Assembly (NCBI GenBank): GCA_015491585.1
Contig: WFVQ01000006.1
Location: 1-7,234 of the forward strand
DNA length: 7,234 nt
From: Deltaproteobacteria bacterium
GTDB lineage: Bacteria > Desulfobacterota > Dissulfuribacteria > Dissulfuribacterales > S140-46
Direction: 5' to 3'
Position numbers and translations under genes: made by a program. Below the pieces are notes generated by a model. The model was not told where the DNA came from, ran no database searches, and was given only the letters and a program-made list of their open reading frames with translations. Within the stretch, counting starts at the first letter, position 1, and every line of letters begins with the position of its first letter. This document shows positions 1 to 5,233 of the stretch, piece after piece.

Positions 1-22
1 ATATATTATACGTTCTCTGCAA

Positions 23-1141
23 ATGGTTTGCAACACTTATTCCAAAAAATGTTTGCGGTGTGGAAAATGTCTATCTTTCTGTCCTGTCTACAAGATTTTG
101 CGTGATGAGCGGGTGTCTCCGCGGGCAAAGGCCCATATTCCCGCCGCTCTTGCCGGGGAAGCAGGGAGAGGGGAGCATGATGCCCGTTCCCTCTTCAAGG
201 TGTGTCTCCAGTGTGGACGGTGTGCCAGGGGGTGTGCGGCTGGCATAAGACTGGACAAGATCATACATGACATGCGGCAAGGTTGTTCCTACTCCTGGCG
301 CACCAAGCTGGTGGCCAAGGCCTTGAGTTTGGCAGGAGCGGGCCCCCTGGTCATGCAGGCTGCGTCCCGTGCAGGAATGGTGCCCAGGATTGCTCCGTTG
401 CGACAGGAAAGAGAACATATTGCATCTGATCACAAGGACAACGGGATTGTCTATTTCCCGGGCTGCGCACAGGCAGGTCCCCTTGCTGGAGTGGCGGAAC
501 ATATCGTGTCGCTTTTTTCTGGGCGGATTGTGCAACTGGAGAAGGTGGGATGTTGCGGCCTGCCGGCATGGAGTGCCGGTCTGGAACAGGAAGCCAGGGA
601 GGCCGCATGGACGGTCCTCAGTATTCTCGAGAGGCTGGAGTTCCATATATTGTTGATCAGTTGCGCCTCGTGTGCACATATGATTTCCAATGTCTGGCCT
701 ACTCTTTTTCCTGCGGGTGACTCGAGGCACCGTCTGGCAGTCCAGGTTTCGGATCGGTGCCGGGAGTTTTCTGAATTGCTCCTGGAGGGTGGTATTGACG
801 TGGGCTTGGATTCCAAGGCGGGGTCCCGTATCGCTGTCCATGTGCCGTGTCATCAGCAGTCGATAGGCCGGTTGGATGCCGCCGCGAGATTGATAGAGTC
901 GGTTGGTCCAGCGACTGGAGAGATAGTGGATGCGTGCTGCGGTCACGGGGGTCTTTTCAGCTTGACGAACCCGGAGGTGTCGGGGAGAATCGGCCAGAAA
1001 TGTCTCGCCGGGTTGAAGCGGACCGGGGCCGGCGTGGTGGTCACGTCCTGCTCCGGCTGCCTCATGAGGCTGAAGGAGTTGGAAGAGAGGCACGGTGGCC
1101 CGAGGGCGCTCCACGTGGCCCAGCTTTTCGCTGTATCTTGA
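23..1141 (+). CDS. GlcF/HdrD-like (Fe-S) oxidoreductase subunit with two CCG domains
   Basis: This is an electron-transfer subunit of the family that includes glycolate oxidase GlcF, LutA and heterodisulfide reductase HdrD. Such proteins pass electrons from a flavoprotein dehydrogenase of lactate, glycolate or a similar hydroxy acid to the respiratory chain. Two 4Fe-4S motifs are visible, C10/C13/C16/C20 and C61/C64/C67/C71; the second lacks the usual proline after its last cysteine. Two cysteine-rich CCG domains follow: C148, C177-C178, C214/C217 and C276, C305-C306, C343/C346. No membrane segment or signal peptide is evident, so it is probably cytoplasmic or peripheral. The ATG at 23 has no ribosome binding site before it, and the frame stays open to base 2, so the true start may lie outside the window. 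The flavoprotein partner is not visible and could be upstream. rlmE follows after 15 bases. The family is clear; the substrate is not. Confidence 0.85.
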   Translation: MVCNTYSKKCLRCGKCLSFCPVYKILRDERVSPRAKAHIPAALAGEAGRGEHDARSLFKVCLQCGRCARGCAAGIRLDKIIHDMRQGCSYSWRTKLVAKALSLAGAGPLVMQAASRAGMVPRIAPLRQEREHIASDHKDNGIVYFPGCAQAGPLAGVAEHIVSLFSGRIVQLEKVGCCGLPAWSAGLEQEAREAAWTVLSILERLEFHILLISCASCAHMISNVWPTLFPAGDSRHRLAVQVSDRCREFSELLLEGGIDVGLDSKAGSRIAVHVPCHQQSIGRLDAAARLIESVGPATGEIVDACCGHGGLFSLTNPEVSGRIGQKCLAGLKRTGAGVVVTSCSGCLMRLKELEERHGGPRALHVAQLFAVS

Positions 1142-1156
1142 ATGGTAGGCCCTTAG

Positions 1157-1756
1157 ATGAAAAAGGTTCGGGATCATTTCTTCAAGAAGGCCAAAAAGGA
1201 AGGCTTCCTTGCCCGGTCAGTATATAAGCTCCAGGAGGCAGACAAGAAGTACGGACTGCTGAAGAAGGGGGCTGCTGTGGTGGATCTGGGTGCAGCACCG
1301 GGTTCATGGACTCAGTACGCAGCGGAGAGGGTGGGAGAGCATGGTGTGGTGGTCGCTGTGGATATCCATTCAGTGAGGGTCTCTGCCCCAAATGTGGAGG
1401 TGCTTAAATGTGACGCCCTGGAGCTGGAGCCGGAAGAACTTCTGGAGCGGCTGAGGGCTGTGGGGCGGGAAGCGGCCGATGGGCTCATGAGCGACATGGC
1501 CCCCAAGACTAGCGGCAACAGGTCTCTGGATCATATCAGGTCGGTGGGCTTGGCGGAGTCAGCGCTTCACATGGCGCTGGCCCTTGTCGGTCCAGAGGGC
1601 TTCTTTTTCTGCAAGGTATTTCAGGGCGGCGAGTTCGACTCGTTTCTCAAACAGTGCAGGGCATCGTTTCATGAGGTTAAGGTCTTCAAACCCAAGAGCT
1701 CCCGCAAGGAGAGCGTAGAAGTCTTCATATTTGGGCGCAAGCCTATTGGTAAATAA
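1157..1756 (+). CDS. rlmE: 23S rRNA (uridine-2'-O)-methyltransferase RlmE (FtsJ/RrmJ)
   Basis: The protein transfers a methyl group from S-adenosylmethionine to the 2'-OH of a uridine in the A-loop of 23S rRNA (U2552 in E. coli), a late step in 50S subunit assembly. It has 199 residues against 209 in E. coli. The SAM-binding motif VVDLGAAPGSWTQ is at residues 41-53. The family's K-D-K-E catalytic set can be assigned as K24 (SVYKLQE), D113 (SDMAP), K153 (FCKVFQGG) and E188 (VEVF). The N-terminal basic segment with YKL before the Rossmann fold is typical. An in-frame TAG directly before the ATG fixes the start. The ribosome binding site is weak (GGTAGG about 7 bases upstream), so translation may partly depend on coupling to the Fe-S gene 15 bases upstream. 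purC follows after 12 bases. The assignment is firm. Confidence 0.95.
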   Translation: MKKVRDHFFKKAKKEGFLARSVYKLQEADKKYGLLKKGAAVVDLGAAPGSWTQYAAERVGEHGVVVAVDIHSVRVSAPNVEVLKCDALELEPEELLERLRAVGREAADGLMSDMAPKTSGNRSLDHIRSVGLAESALHMALALVGPEGFFFCKVFQGGEFDSFLKQCRASFHEVKVFKPKSSRKESVEVFIFGRKPIGK

Positions 1757-1768
1757 AGGAGCGGTTCA

Positions 1769-2647
1769 ATGGTTGTTTATGAAACACATATCAAGGAGTT
1801 TCCACTAGTAGCCAAGGGCAAGGTGCGGGATATCTACGATCTCGGGGATTCGCTTTTGATCGTGGCCACGGACCGTCTTTCCGCCTTCGACGTGGTCCTT
1901 CCAGATCCCATTCCGGGAAAGGGGAGGGTGCTCACCCAGATGTCCATGTTTTGGTTCCACAGGTTCGAGACGTTGGTGCCCAACCACGTCGTCACCGCTG
2001 ACGTGGACCGGTTTCCGGGAGAGCTGGCCAAATACGAGGCCGAGCTGGCGGAGCGCAGCATGGTGGTGAAGAAGGCGGAGCCCTTGCCTGTGGAGTGCAT
2101 CGTAAGGGGCTACATCACTGGTTCTGGCTGGAAGGACTACCAGCGGAGCGGAGCGGTCTGCGGTATCGCCCTGCCAAGTGGGCTGGTGGAGTCGCAAAAA
2201 CTGCCTGAACCCATCTTCACCCCCTCGACAAAGGCCGAAGTGGGCCAACACGATGAGAACGTGCCCATCGAGGCGGTGGCCAGGGAGATCGGCGCAGAGC
2301 TGGCCGAGCGGGTGAAGGAGATAAGCCTCAGGCTCTACAAGGAGGCGGCGGAATACGCCCTTTCCAGGGGCATTATCATCGCTGACACCAAGTTCGAGTT
2401 CGGGATGATAGACGGCGAGCTCACCCTGATAGACGAGGTGCTGACTCCGGACTCCTCCAGGTTCTGGCCCCTGGATCAGTATGAGCCCGGCCGCGGACAG
2501 CCCAGCTTCGATAAGCAGTTCGTCCGCGACTATCTGGAGACACTGGAGTGGGACAAGACCCCGCCTGGTCCCAGGTTGCCCGAGGATATCATCGAAAAGA
2601 CGGCCAAACGGTACATGGAGGTCTTGGAGCGGCTTACTGCGTCCTGA
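1769..2647 (+). CDS. purC: Phosphoribosylaminoimidazole-succinocarboxamide synthase (SAICAR synthetase)
   Basis: PurC joins CAIR and L-aspartate with ATP to give SAICAR, a step of de novo purine synthesis in the cytoplasm. Its 292 residues match the longer, yeast ADE1-like form rather than the short form of about 237 residues in E. coli. Visible family blocks are GKVRDIYD (17-24) at the nucleotide site, DRLSAFD (35-41), the first signature LPVECIVRGYITGSG (106-120), the STKAE block (153-157) followed by HDEN (161-164), the second signature IIADTKFEFG (203-212) and DEVLTPDSSRFW (222-233). AAAGGAG 7 bases before the ATG is a good ribosome binding site. No other pur gene is in the window, so purC sits apart from any purine cluster here. 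No PurR-type or riboswitch signal was recognised upstream. It continues into the nuclease gene with a gap of 10 bases. Confidence 0.96.
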   Translation: MVVYETHIKEFPLVAKGKVRDIYDLGDSLLIVATDRLSAFDVVLPDPIPGKGRVLTQMSMFWFHRFETLVPNHVVTADVDRFPGELAKYEAELAERSMVVKKAEPLPVECIVRGYITGSGWKDYQRSGAVCGIALPSGLVESQKLPEPIFTPSTKAEVGQHDENVPIEAVAREIGAELAERVKEISLRLYKEAAEYALSRGIIIADTKFEFGMIDGELTLIDEVLTPDSSRFWPLDQYEPGRGQPSFDKQFVRDYLETLEWDKTPPGPRLPEDIIEKTAKRYMEVLERLTAS

Positions 2648-2652
2648 GGAGG
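2646..2652 (+). promoter_or_regulatory. Ribosome binding site that selects the TTG start of the nuclease
   Basis: GAGGAGG overlaps the last bases of the purC stop region and lies 5 bases before a TTG codon. An ATG within the spacer (2653) opens a frame that stops after two codons. The TTG is therefore the only sensible start, and it places a complete lipoprotein signal at the N-terminus. Confidence 0.8.
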
Positions 2653-2657
2653 ATGGC

Positions 2658-3311
2658 TTGACCCTGAGATCCCTTTATGGTCCACGTGCCGCTGCGGCAT
2701 TCTGCCTTTTTCTTTCGCTGGCGCTGGCCGCGTGCAGCGCCGCGGACGAGAGATATGGACGGGTCAAATGGGTTATAGACGGAGATACTGTCGTCCTGTA
2801 TTCAGGAGAGAAGGTCCGTTATAACGGGATCAATGCGCCGGAGGTGGCCCACGACGGTAAAAGGGCCGAGCCTTATGGAGAGGAGGCCAGGGCTTTCAAC
2901 AGGCGGCTGGTACAGGGAAAGAGGATCGTAATGGTCACGGGCGTGCGGCAGCGGGACCAGTACGGCAGGATCCTCGCCTATGTATATCTTCCAAACGGTA
3001 TCATGGTGAATGGGCGGCTCCTGGAGAAGGGCTTGGCCCATGTAATGTCGAAGAAGGATGACGACGCATTTTTCCGCCGCTTCGTCTCCCTCCAGAGGGA
3101 GGCCATGAGGGCCCGCCGCGGTATCTGGTCCATGCGTCCGAGAATGTTGAGGGAAAAGGTGGTGGGCAATGCCAGGTCTCTCAGGTTTCACCGCCTCTCC
3201 TGCGGTTACGGCAGGAAGATATGGCCAGGCAACCGCCGCTATTTCCGTTCAATATGGCAGGCATTCTGGAATGGCTACAGCCCGTGCAAGAAGTGCCGGC
3301 CGTGGCCCTAA
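2658..3311 (+). CDS. Lipoprotein thermonuclease (SNase) homologue with C-terminal Cys/His metal-site module
   Basis: This is a 217-residue predicted exported nuclease. Starting at TTG 2658, the N-terminus is a basic stretch, a hydrophobic core and the lipobox LAAC with the acylated cysteine at C26. This implies an envelope-anchored protein; S27 follows the cysteine, and an outer-membrane location is likely but not proven. Residues about 34-160 form a staphylococcal-nuclease fold: D41 and D43 (VIDGDTV), R54, E62 (INAPE) and R104 (QYGR) match the catalytic arginines, glutamate and calcium ligands. The usual Asp40 equivalent is N59, a change also met in homologues. Residues 170-215 carry H178, C182, C210 and C213 in an FHxxxC...PCKxC pattern, resembling the Ada-type zinc module appended to some SNase homologues. 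It probably hydrolyses DNA or RNA outside the cytoplasm. It is cotranscribed with purC upstream and the deacetylase 14 bases downstream. The open frame reaches back to 2481 inside purC, but that extension would be a purC shadow and would bury the signal peptide. Confidence 0.88.
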   Translation: MTLRSLYGPRAAAAFCLFLSLALAACSAADERYGRVKWVIDGDTVVLYSGEKVRYNGINAPEVAHDGKRAEPYGEEARAFNRRLVQGKRIVMVTGVRQRDQYGRILAYVYLPNGIMVNGRLLEKGLAHVMSKKDDDAFFRRFVSLQREAMRARRGIWSMRPRMLREKVVGNARSLRFHRLSCGYGRKIWPGNRRYFRSIWQAFWNGYSPCKKCRPWP

Positions 3312-3313
3312 AC

Positions 3314-3320
3314 AGGAGGT
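3314..3320 (+). promoter_or_regulatory. Ribosome binding site that fixes the deacetylase start
   Basis: AGGAGGT is a near-complete match to the anti-Shine-Dalgarno sequence and lies 5 bases before the ATG at 3326, right after the nuclease stop codon. It rules out the in-frame ATG at 3221, which would add 35 residues overlapping the nuclease gene. Confidence 0.85.
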
Positions 3321-3325
3321 GTACC

Positions 3326-4375
3326 ATGCGTAAGGTGGGTATTGTCAGGGACAGCCGCTTCTTGGAACATGATCCCGGCCCAGGGCATCCAGAGTCTCCG
3401 GCCAGGCTCGAGGCCATATATCAGGCAATGGACAAGGCCTCCCTGCCTGGTCTGGTGGATGTAGACACCAGAGAGGCGGAATTCGAGGAGCTGGCTTGGA
3501 ATCACCATCCAGACTATGTGAAGAGGATATTCAATACCGCCTCTGTGGAGCGTTTCCAACTGGACCCTGACACTGCGACCAGCAGGGGGTCTTGCACCGC
3601 GGCGAGACTTGCGGTGGGCGGCCTGCTCAATGCCTTGGAGCTCGTGGACAAGGGCGATATCGGCTCTGCCTTCGCCCTGGTGCGGCCTCCTGGCCACCAC
3701 GCCGAGTACGATGCCGCAATGGGATTCTGCCTCTTCAACAACGTGGCGGTGGCAGCGCACTATGCCAGGCGGGTGTTGGGTTACCGGCGGGTGCTTATAG
3801 TGGACTGGGATCTCCATCATGGAAACGGCACCCAGCGCAGCTTCTATGAAGATCCTGCGGTTCTCTACTTCTCCACCCATCAGTATCCCTATTATCCCGG
3901 CACCGGCGCAGTCGAGGAGCTGGGCAGGGGAGAAGCCAAGGGCAAGACGGTCAACGTCCCCCTTGGAGCTGGAGCTAGAGATGGGGATTTCATCTTCATA
4001 TTCAAGGAGATTCTAATCCCTGTCGCAAACTTTTTCCGGCCCGATCTGATCTTGGTCTCTGCCGGGTTCGATGTCTATGAGGGCGATCCCCTCGGGGGGA
4101 TGCGGGTTACCATCAACGGGTTTGGCCGTATGGCCGCGGTCCTTTTGCACCTGGCAGACTCCCTGTGTAACGGGCGCATTGTGTTCACGCTCGAGGGAGG
4201 ATATCACCTCCAGGGTTTGGCCGGCGGGGTGGTGGAGGTCCTGAAGGCGTGCAGCAGGGATGGCAGGACATGGGATGCGGAGGATGCACCAAGCCCAGGT
4301 GTTGCGGCGGTGGTGGAGCAGGTGAAGAGGGTGCTGGGGGCCTACTATCCCGACCTAGCGCAGGGATACCGATAA
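3326..4375 (+). CDS. Histone deacetylase family protein (class II-type amidohydrolase)
   Basis: This is a zinc-dependent deacetylase of the arginase/deacetylase fold, 349 residues, cytoplasmic, closest in motif pattern to HDAC6-type enzymes. The landmarks are PGHPESPARL (19-28), RPPGHHAEYDAAMGF (120-134) with the catalytic His pair H124-H125, DWDLHHGNGTQ (160-170) with zinc ligands D162 and H164, GFDVYEGDPLGG (247-258) with the third ligand D254, and LEGGY (289-293) with transition-state Tyr Y293. The residue after DP is L256, as in lysine deacetylases of the HDAC6 type. The polyamine deacetylase HDAC10 has a glutamate there, so an acetyl-lysine substrate is slightly favoured; AcuC-like or acetylpolyamine activity cannot be excluded. 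All metal and catalytic residues are intact. It is the last gene of the plus-strand operon, with a terminator 30 bases after its stop. There is no acetyl-CoA synthetase neighbour in the window to support an acetoin/acetate role. Confidence 0.93.
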   Translation: MRKVGIVRDSRFLEHDPGPGHPESPARLEAIYQAMDKASLPGLVDVDTREAEFEELAWNHHPDYVKRIFNTASVERFQLDPDTATSRGSCTAARLAVGGLLNALELVDKGDIGSAFALVRPPGHHAEYDAAMGFCLFNNVAVAAHYARRVLGYRRVLIVDWDLHHGNGTQRSFYEDPAVLYFSTHQYPYYPGTGAVEELGRGEAKGKTVNVPLGAGARDGDFIFIFKEILIPVANFFRPDLILVSAGFDVYEGDPLGGMRVTINGFGRMAAVLLHLADSLCNGRIVFTLEGGYHLQGLAGGVVEVLKACSRDGRTWDAEDAPSPGVAAVVEQVKRVLGAYYPDLAQGYR

Positions 4376-4404
4376 TCGTAACAGGCGCAGGATTGAAAAT
4401 AAAA

Positions 4405-4430
4405 AGGCCCGGTACCCGGGCCTGTCTTTT
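4405..4430. terminator. Bidirectional intrinsic terminator shared by the operon and tRNA-Phe
   Basis: AGGCCCGG and CCGGGCCT (4405-4412 and 4416-4423) form an 8-bp GC-rich stem with a 3-base loop. On the plus strand GTCTTTT follows, which would end the five-gene operon. On the minus strand the stem is followed by TTTTTATTTT, a stronger U-tract, starting just after the tRNA-Phe 3' end. The position between two convergent units supports use in both directions. Confidence 0.9.
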
Positions 4431-4433
4431 CAG

Positions 4434-4509
4434 TGGTGCCGAGAGACGGAATCGAACCGCCGACACGGGGATTTTCAGTCCCCTGCTCTACCGACTGAGC
4501 TATCTCGGC
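4434..4509 (-). tRNA. tRNA-Phe (anticodon GAA)
   Basis: The minus strand folds into a complete 76-base cloverleaf. The acceptor stem GCCGAGA pairs perfectly with TCTCGGC, followed by discriminator A and an encoded CCA. The D arm begins AGCTCAGTCGG, the anticodon stem is GGGGA/TCCCC with loop CTGAAAA, so the anticodon GAA lies at 4474-4476. The T arm has GGTTCGATTCC with one G-T pair. The sequence is close to E. coli tRNA-Phe in the D arm, anticodon arm and T loop. It serves UUU and UUC codons. It is a single gene with its own promoter and terminator. Confidence 0.98.
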
Positions 4510-4521
4510 AAGGTGGGAAGT

Positions 4522-4549
4522 ATTATGCCAACAAATTCCCTGTTGTCAA
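4522..4549 (-). promoter_or_regulatory. Sigma70-type promoter of tRNA-Phe
   Basis: On the minus strand there is a perfect -35 box TTGACA (4544-4549), a 16-base spacer and a -10 box CATAAT (4522-4527, 5 of 6 consensus). The predicted start is about 6-7 bases further, leaving only a few bases of 5' leader before the tRNA for RNase P to remove. Confidence 0.8.
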
Positions 4550-4802
4550 TATCCGCGAACACTGTGGCAAGCAAACAAACTATCCTTGAATTAGCAAATA
4601 AACTTTCCATTTTAGGAAGAGTGGTTAGGGAGCAGGAGTATGCACTGGACTGAGCTGAGGCATAAGATCAAGCGGTAGCCGTTCGCGGTCCTGCAATGAC
4701 AGCTTTCCCGTCTTTAGGTGCACGAACCCCCCATGCCTTTGATGGCATTTATGCCGTTTCGAAAATTGTGAAATTTAAAATGAAAATGCGGCAAAAACCG
4801 GA
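4550..4802. other. Intergenic spacer without a recognised gene
   Basis: About 250 bases between the tRNA promoter and the rnpB 3' end hold no open frame with recognisable content and no match I know to 6S, SRP or tmRNA. The short plus-strand frame entering here from 4249 runs through the terminator and the tRNA and is not credible. The stretch is more AT-rich than its surroundings. It contains a six-C run (4727-4732) directly before a set of ATGCC/GGCAT repeats (4733-4755), and a small TTCG-loop hairpin near 4680-4690. Confidence 0.6.
4733..4755. repeat. Overlapping inverted repeats ATGCC / GGCAT / ATGCC
   Basis: ATGCC (4733-4737), GGCAT (4744-4748) and ATGCC (4751-4755) can form either of two mutually exclusive 4-5 bp hairpins that share the middle arm. 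No T-tract follows on either strand, so it is not an intrinsic terminator. It could be chance or a weak regulatory or protein-binding site. Confidence 0.4.
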
Positions 4803-4810
4803 AGAAAAAA
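4801..4810 (-). terminator. Probable rnpB transcript end (U-rich tract)
   Basis: On the minus strand the P1 helix of RNase P RNA is followed at once by TTTTTTCTTC. A U-tract in this place suggests termination or the end of the precursor. There is no separate GC-rich hairpin directly before it, only the closing P1 helix, so the mechanism is uncertain. Confidence 0.4.
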
Positions 4811-5172
4811 GGGCGGAGACAGCCGTAAGCCGGGTTCTGTTCCCTGCGTCATGCAGGTGGTGATCATTCATCTAGGATGACGGTTGCCCGCCACCTCAAG
4901 CAGCCTACCCGGGAACATCGGACGGGCCGCCCTCGAACGTTCCCCTATTTGGCCTTGCTCCGGGTGGGGTTTGCCAAGCCTGCGGAGTCACCCCCGCAGC
5001 TGGTGAGCTCTTACCTCACCTTTTCACCCTTACCCCTTCAGGGGCGGTCTGTTTTCTGTGGCACTTTCCCTGGGGTCGCCCCCGGTCCACGTTATGGACC
5101 ACCCTGCCCTGTGGAGCCCGGACTTTCCTCCCCTGGGAGATTCCCAGCGGCGATCACCCACTGTCTCCGCCA
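4811..5172 (-). ncRNA. rnpB: RNase P RNA (M1 RNA, type A)
   Basis: This is the catalytic RNA that, with the RnpA protein, cuts 5' leaders from precursor tRNAs. All conserved regions are present on the minus strand, in order: GAGGAAAGTCCGGGCTCC (5113-5130, P4 5' side), GGTAAGGGTGAAAAGGT (5018-5034, J11/12), GAGCAAGGCCAAATAGGGG (4942-4960), GGGTAGGCTGCTTGAG (4895-4910), CCTAGATGAATGATCACC (4861-4878) and AGAACCCGGCTTACGG (4823-4838). The ends pair perfectly as P1, GGCGGAGACAG with CTGTCTCCGCC (5161-5171 with 4812-4822), which sets both termini to within a few bases. The length of about 360 is normal for type A. The L15 region reads TTCGAGGGCGG where E. coli has the GGT that pairs with tRNA CCA. 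It lies between the spacer and the VWA gene, on the same strand as both tRNA-Phe and the VWA gene. Confidence 0.97.
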
Positions 5173-5187
5173 GAGGCCAATGGCCTC
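5173..5187 (-). other. Hairpin at the predicted rnpB transcription start
   Basis: GAGGCC (5187-5182 on the minus strand) and GGCCTC (5178-5173) form a 6-bp stem with an ATT loop immediately before RNase P helix P1. The sequence begins where the -10 box predicts initiation. There is no T-tract, so it is unlikely to terminate the VWA transcript. It could be a 5' extension of the precursor removed in maturation, or an extra stem kept on the mature RNA. Confidence 0.5.
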
Positions 5188-5193
5188 GTGTAA

Positions 5194-5221
5194 ATAATAA
5201 ACCCGCTCCACTCCTTTACAA
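5194..5221 (-). promoter_or_regulatory. Candidate sigma70-type promoter of rnpB
   Basis: On the minus strand TTGTAA (5216-5221, 4 of 6 of the -35 consensus) is followed by a 16-base spacer and TATTAT (5194-5199, 5 of 6 of the -10 consensus). The predicted start near 5187 lies about 15 bases before the P1 helix. The whole promoter fits in the gap after the VWA stop codon. Confidence 0.6.
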
Positions 5222-5233
5222 CCGCTTTCCGCT

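Noticed and set aside
71..1177. Long open frame (368 codons) on the minus strand opposite the Fe-S gene
   Set aside because: Its product is rich in His, Pro and Arg with no recognisable domain, and the opposite strand encodes a clear family protein with all its cysteine motifs. It is a by-product of GC-rich codon use.
2481..2657. N-terminal extension of the nuclease frame into purC
   Set aside because: It overlaps purC in another frame, gives low-complexity sequence and would hide the lipoprotein signal; the ribosome binding site at 2646 marks TTG 2658.
3221..3325. Upstream ATG for the deacetylase (35 extra residues)
   Set aside because: The extension lies in the nuclease coding region and is not part of the deacetylase fold; AGGAGGT points to the ATG at 3326.
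4434..4509. tRNA-Phe as an integration (att) site of a mobile element
   Set aside because: There is no integrase gene and no repeated copy of the tRNA 3' end within the window, and the flanking genes are chromosomal housekeeping genes.
4249..4653. Plus-strand open frame of 134 codons
   Set aside because: It runs through the 3' end of the deacetylase gene, the terminator and the antisense of tRNA-Phe, and has no ribosome binding site or family resemblance.
4550..4802. 6S RNA or another known small RNA in the spacer
   Set aside because: I could find no long self-complementary rod with a central bubble and no conserved small-RNA motif.
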